Origin: Streptomyces griseorubiginosus
GTDB taxonomy: Bacteria > Actinomycetota > Actinomycetes > Streptomycetales > Streptomycetaceae
Length of the DNA: 64,000 bases
NCBI RefSeq assembly: GCF_001514195.1
Contig: NZ_KQ948745.1
Location: 244,898-308,897 of the forward strand
Direction: 5' to 3'
Below the pieces are notes generated by a model that made no database searches, was not told where the DNA came from, and worked only from the letters and a program-made list of their open reading frames with translations. The translations under genes were made by a program, and so were the position numbers. Below are positions 60,533 to 64,000 of this stretch, one piece after another (position 1 is the stretch's first letter; every line of letters starts with the position of its first letter).

Positions 60533-61501
60533 ATGGTTGAACATCGCATGGTCGACGTGAACGGCATACGGCTGCACATCGCCGAGGAGGGCGAGGGGCC
60601 GCTCGTCGTGCTGCTGCACGGCTTCCCGGAGTCCTGGCACTCCTGGCGCCACCAGTTCGCCCCGCTGGCCGCGGCCGGTTTCCGGGTGGTCGCGCCGGAC
60701 CAGCGCGGATACGGCACGAGCGACCATCCCGGGGACGTGTCGGCGTACAGCATCCTGCACCTGGTCGGCGATGTCGTCGGGCTGGTCCACGTGCTGGGCG
60801 AGGAGCGGGCCTTCGTGGTCGGGCACGACTGGGGCGCGCCGGTGGCCTGGCACACCGCGCTGCTGCGGCCGGACGTGGTGCGGGGGGTCGCCGGGCTGAG
60901 CGTGCCGCCGCCGTTCCGCGGGGACCGACCGCCGCTGGAGGTCATGCGGGAGCGGTTCGACGGGCACTTCTACTGGAACTGGTTCGAAGAGCCGGGCCCG
61001 GCCGACGCCGAGTTCGGCAAGGACCCGCGCGCGGCCCTGCGCAGGCTGCTGTACGGCGCCTCGGGCGACGCCCCCGGCGCGGGCCGCTACGAGCAGGCCC
61101 TGGTGAGCGACCTGGACCGCGGCTGGCTGGCCGACATGCCCGACCCCGCGACGCTCCCCGACTGGCTCACCGAGGACGACCTCGACGAACTCGCCGCGAG
61201 CTACACCCAGGGCTTCACCGGCGCCCTGAACTGGTACCGCAACCTGGACCGCAACTGGGAACTGACGGCCCCTTGGCACGGCGCCAAGGTCACCCCGCCG
61301 GCCCTGTACGTGTATGGCGACCGGGACCTGGTGCCGGCCTTCCCGGGCACGCCGGAACTGATCGAGCAGCTTCCGCGGCTGATGCCGAACCTGGTCCGGG
61401 ACCCCGTCCGGCTGAAGGGCTGCGGCCACTGGACCCAGCAGGAGCGGCCGGACGAGGTCAACGAGCTGCTGGTGGAGTTCCTGACGGGGCTTCGGGACTG
61501 A
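60533..61501 (+). CDS. Alpha/beta hydrolase, epoxide hydrolase-like
   Basis: The 322-residue protein has the oxyanion HGFPESWHSWRHQ, nucleophile Asp in GHDWGAPVAW, a cap region with the epoxide hydrolase Tyr-rich stretch, and the His in GCGHWTQQERPDEVN. The Asp nucleophile points to epoxide hydrolase or haloalkane-type chemistry rather than esterase. It lies 36 bp after the hydratase on the same strand but has its own promoter; a part in the pathway is possible but unproven. Confidence 0.9.
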   Translation: MVEHRMVDVNGIRLHIAEEGEGPLVVLLHGFPESWHSWRHQFAPLAAAGFRVVAPDQRGYGTSDHPGDVSAYSILHLVGDVVGLVHVLGEERAFVVGHDWGAPVAWHTALLRPDVVRGVAGLSVPPPFRGDRPPLEVMRERFDGHFYWNWFEEPGPADAEFGKDPRAALRRLLYGASGDAPGAGRYEQALVSDLDRGWLADMPDPATLPDWLTEDDLDELAASYTQGFTGALNWYRNLDRNWELTAPWHGAKVTPPALYVYGDRDLVPAFPGTPELIEQLPRLMPNLVRDPVRLKGCGHWTQQERPDEVNELLVEFLTGLRD

Positions 61502-61504
61502 CGG

Positions 61505-61999
61505 TCAGGAGACCCTGTCGGCTTCGGGTTCGACCTGGCAGTGGTCGAGGCGGGTGAGGAGAGCGGCGCTCGCCTTCACCCGGACCGTCTCGGTCCCCTT
61601 CGCGGGCACCGTGACGTCCGGGTACTCCACCGACAGCAGGTGGCCGTCCTTGTCCTCGAAGGAGAAGGAGACCTTGAAGGTGCCCGCGCGGCTGTTGGGG
61701 TTGGTGACCTCGGCCGTCGCGTACGGGTCGGTTCTCGTCGCGCACCTCACGAGGCGCACGGAACCGTCCCTCAGCACCCTGGTCCGGCTCGACGAACTGC
61801 CGCCGCCGCTTCCCCCACTCGTGCTGTAGCTGTCGTGGTCCTGGCGGGAGCTGCTGCATCCGCCCCCGCCGTCACTGTCGCTGTGACTGCTCTTGTGCCG
61901 CCCGCTGCTGTGGTGCCGCCCGCTGGAGAACCCCGTCAGCGCGAGCACCACCGCCGCCATGACCGCTGTGAACCTGAGAACACGCCCCCGTGAATGCAT
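61505..61999 (-). CDS. Ser/His/Gly-rich secreted protein, uncharacterised
   Basis: The 164-residue protein has an N-terminal hydrophobic signal (about 8-28), a Ser/His/Gly-rich low-complexity region (about 28-75) with one CSSSR, and a C-terminal beta-rich domain (about 78-160) with two further Cys. It lies between afsS-side genes and afsK; S. coelicolor has a small gene in a similar place. Function is unknown. GGGTGAG precedes ATG 61999. Confidence 0.75.
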   Translation of the reverse strand: MHSRGRVLRFTAVMAAVVLALTGFSSGRHHSSGRHKSSHSDSDGGGGCSSSRQDHDSYSTSGGSGGGSSSSRTRVLRDGSVRLVRCATRTDPYATAEVTNPNSRAGTFKVSFSFEDKDGHLLSVEYPDVTVPAKGTETVRVKASAALLTRLDHCQVEPEADRVS

Positions 62000-62051
62000 G
62001 TGCTCACCCTAATGGCGGCCACTGACAGCGTGCACGGACGGCTCAGGTCGC

Positions 62052-64000
62052 TCAGGTCGCCCGGGCCGTCCCCGTCCCCTTCTCCGCGTCCAGCGCGTAC
62101 ACGCAGCGGTCCTTGCTGCACGCGTACACCACGCCGTCCTTGACGACCGGTGAGCCGGTGATCTCGCCGCCGGTCGCCAGCTTCCAGCGCAGTCGGCCGT
62201 CGTCGGCCTTCAGGGTGTAGAGCAGGTGGTCGGTCGAGCCGAAGTGGATGCGGCCCTCGGCCACCGCGGGCGCCCCCACGATGTCGCCGCCCGCCTGGAA
62301 CCGCCACTTGGGTGTACCGGTGACGGCGTCGAGGGTGTAGAGGCCCTTGCCGCTGCCCACGTGCACATGGCCGCCCGCGACCAGCACCGGTTCGACCGAG
62401 GCGCGGGCCTCGGTCGCGATGCGCCAGCGGTCCCGGCCGTCGACCGCGTCGAGGGCGTACACCGTGCCGAGGTAGTCGGCGAGGTAGACCCCGCCGCCGG
62501 TGACCGCGGCGCCCGGCACGAAGGTGGGCGGGCACAGGAAGGCCGCCGGGGCCTCGAAGTGCCAGCGGACCCGGCCGGTGGCCACCTCCAGGGCCATGAC
62601 CCGGGTCCCGGCCGAGACGTACACGTATCCGTCGTGGGCCTGCGTCACCCGGACCGGCACCCCGCCGCAGGAGGCCGCGTCGCCGATGGGGAACGCCCAG
62701 CGCTCCTTGCCGTTGCGGGCGTCCAGGGCACGCAGGCGGCCCTCCTGCCAGACGTAGACCGTGCCCTCGTGGAGGGCGGGGCCGGCCTCCGGGGACTCGA
62801 AGTCGGTCTGGCAGCCGCCGATCTCCCAGAGCTTGCGCCCGTTGGAGGCCTCCCAGCCCTGGACGCCACCGCCGCGGGTGCCGGTGACGACGGTGCCGTG
62901 CTCGGCCTTGAGGGAGTACACCCAGGCGTCGGTGCCGATCCGCCACTGGTCGGCGCCCTCACGGGCGTCGAGGGCGAACAGGGTGGGGCCGTCGGAGGCG
63001 TGGATCCGGCCGTCCGCGACCGCCATGGACCAGGCCACGTCCCGGGTCTTGAAGCGGCGGCGGCCGGTGGCGACATCGAGGGCGTGCACCTCGAAGGAGG
63101 TGACGTAGACGAGGTCGCCGGCCACCGCCGGGGTGCCCCACACGTCGTTCGACATGCGGAAACGCCAGGGGCGCCAGCCGGCCGCGGACTCCGGCGGCGC
63201 GGGCGGCGGGGACGGTACGGCGGGGCCCACGGCCGCGTCCGTGCCGTTGACGCCGGGGCGCGGCCGGGACCAGGAGGCGACCAGGCCGAACTCCGGCGGG
63301 GGCGCCTTCACGGCGGCGGCGCGGGCGTCGGCGACCCGCGGGCCCGGCCCGATGGGCACCTGCGCGCCGGCGAGCCGCACGGGTCCGGTGTCGGGGGCGC
63401 CGACGGGTACGGGCGCGGGCGGCACCGGGTCGTAGGAGGGCGGCGGCGGTACGACCGCGGGGCGGCCTCCTCCGCTGCGGGAACCGCCGGTCTGGGTGGG
63501 CGCCGGGCGGCCGCCGCGCCGGGACTCGATGAGGGCCACGGCCTTCTCGGGCAGCCACGCCGACGCCGTACCGCTGTCGTCGGAGCCGGAGCCGAAGAGG
63601 TGGGGTGCCAGCTGGGCCTGGAGGTCGGCCGGGTTGGGGCGGGCGGTGGCCTCCATCTGCATGCAGGACTCGATGAGCGGGCGCAGCTCGTCGGGGAGGC
63701 CTTCGAGGTCGGGGCCCTCGCGGAGCAGCATGAAGACCGTCTCGACCGGGTTGGCGCCGTGGAAGGGCGGGTGGCCGGTGGCGGCGAAGACCAGCATGGA
63801 GCCGAGCGAGAAGACGTCGCTGGCGCCGGTGACGCTCCGGGAGTCCTTGGCCTGCTCGGGGGACATGTAGGCGGGGGTGCCGACGGCGACGTTCGTCATC
63901 GTCAAACGGGTGTTCGATACACCGGACGCGATGCCGAAGTCGATGACCCGGGGGCCGTCCTCCACGACGAGGACGTTGGAGGGCTTGAGGTCGCGGTGGA
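62052..64000 (-). CDS. afsK: AfsK serine/threonine protein kinase (N-terminus cut by window)
   Basis: About 648 residues are visible. The kinase part shows HRDLKPSN, DFG in VIDFGIASG, the activation region TMTNVAVGTPAYMSPEQA and GASDVFSLGSM. A Pro-rich linker (about 165-270 of the visible part) precedes a C-terminal PQQ-like beta-propeller with repeats such as ALDAVDGRDRWRI and TLDAVTGTPKWRF. Kinase plus PQQ propeller is the AfsK layout. AfsK phosphorylates AfsR; the S. coelicolor protein has 799 residues, so about 150 are missing here. afsR and afsS 6-9 kb away confirm the assignment. Confidence 0.95.
   Translation of the reverse strand, partial: HRDLKPSNVLVVEDGPRVIDFGIASGVSNTRLTMTNVAVGTPAYMSPEQAKDSRSVTGASDVFSLGSMLVFAATGHPPFHGANPVETVFMLLREGPDLEGLPDELRPLIESCMQMEATARPNPADLQAQLAPHLFGSGSDDSGTASAWLPEKAVALIESRRGGRPAPTQTGGSRSGGGRPAVVPPPPSYDPVPPAPVPVGAPDTGPVRLAGAQVPIGPGPRVADARAAAVKAPPPEFGLVASWSRPRPGVNGTDAAVGPAVPSPPPAPPESAAGWRPWRFRMSNDVWGTPAVAGDLVYVTSFEVHALDVATGRRRFKTRDVAWSMAVADGRIHASDGPTLFALDAREGADQWRIGTDAWVYSLKAEHGTVVTGTRGGGVQGWEASNGRKLWEIGGCQTDFESPEAGPALHEGTVYVWQEGRLRALDARNGKERWAFPIGDAASCGGVPVRVTQAHDGYVYVSAGTRVMALEVATGRVRWHFEAPAAFLCPPTFVPGAAVTGGGVYLADYLGTVYALDAVDGRDRWRIATEARASVEPVLVAGGHVHVGSGKGLYTLDAVTGTPKWRFQAGGDIVGAPAVAEGRIHFGSTDHLLYTLKADDGRLRWKLATGGEITGSPVVKDGVVYACSKDRCVYALDAEKGTGTARAT

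Noticed and set aside
61490..61516. CTGAC...GTCAG near the epoxide hydrolase end
   Set aside because: The half-sites are separated by a single base (CTGACGGTCAG) and overlap the stop codon, unlike the 5-bp spacer of the promoter sites.

Overview
The window is Streptomyces-type chromosome: very high G+C with third-position bias, GTG and TTG starts next to strong GGAGG-type sites, DUF5753/DUF397 regulator pairs, and F420 enzymes. It is most likely core or near-core chromosome. The afsK-afsR-afsS global regulatory locus (antibiotic production, phosphate cross-talk) occupies the right end, and fbiC (F420 biosynthesis) lies at 32.8-35.4 kb. No rRNA, insertion sequence, integrase or CRISPR array was seen. 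There is one tRNA, tRNA-Arg(CCU), at 3709-3784.

Layout. 0-4 kb: a cut-off TetR regulator with twin palindromes, a secreted M6-type metalloprotease, a duplicated-domain IclR regulator and the tRNA with its terminator. 4-9 kb: a DksA/TraR zinc-finger protein, a membrane SpoIIE phosphatase, an IclR regulator, and a HelR-type helicase preceded by a palindrome that matches the rifamycin-associated element as I remember it. 9-10.5 kb: a Tat-exported GH11 xylanase and a CE4 deacetylase, coupled by TGATG, behind a cluster of CGAAAC-type repeats. 10.7-19.6 kb: a peptidoglycan amidase, a DUF2235 hydrolase, two DUF5753/DUF397 modules, an MFS carrier with a divergent ArsR-like protein, a glutathione peroxidase and a GPP34 protein. 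19.8-24.3 kb: a membrane D,D-carboxypeptidase whose acidic cytoplasmic arm carries three in-frame copies of a Streptomyces interspersed repeat, then a polytopic membrane protein.

The most notable part is 24-61 kb. Scattered through it are genes for a CoA-dependent degradation pathway: a FadD3-like ligase, a thiolase-like protein with a DUF35 partner, an enoyl-CoA hydratase, three luciferase-like (LLM) oxidoreductases, a DDN-like F420 protein, two SDRs, an aldehyde dehydrogenase, two amidohydrolases and a Na+/solute symporter. Palindromes of the form CTGAC-N5-GTCAG lie in front of the transcription units at 25.2, 47.2, 48.1, 52.8 and 58.1 kb (two there); weaker versions occur at 26.1 and 42.6 kb. 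This looks like one regulon under a single dimeric, probably TetR-family, repressor that is not in the window. The pathway genes are interleaved with fbiC and with afsK/afsS/afsR, so F420 supply, F420 use and a global regulator sit together.

Other accessory content includes a paralogous pair of secreted proteins with an aerolysin-like look (48.2-49.9 kb), a third DUF5753/DUF397 module with an ATPase and a 19-bp perfect palindrome (38.5-40.2 kb), a coupled small-gene pair that may be toxin-antitoxin (37.9-38.5 kb), and a P-loop/TPR ATPase beside an ADP-ribosylglycohydrolase homologue (27.8-31.6 kb). All functional names are by recognition of motifs; no database search was run.
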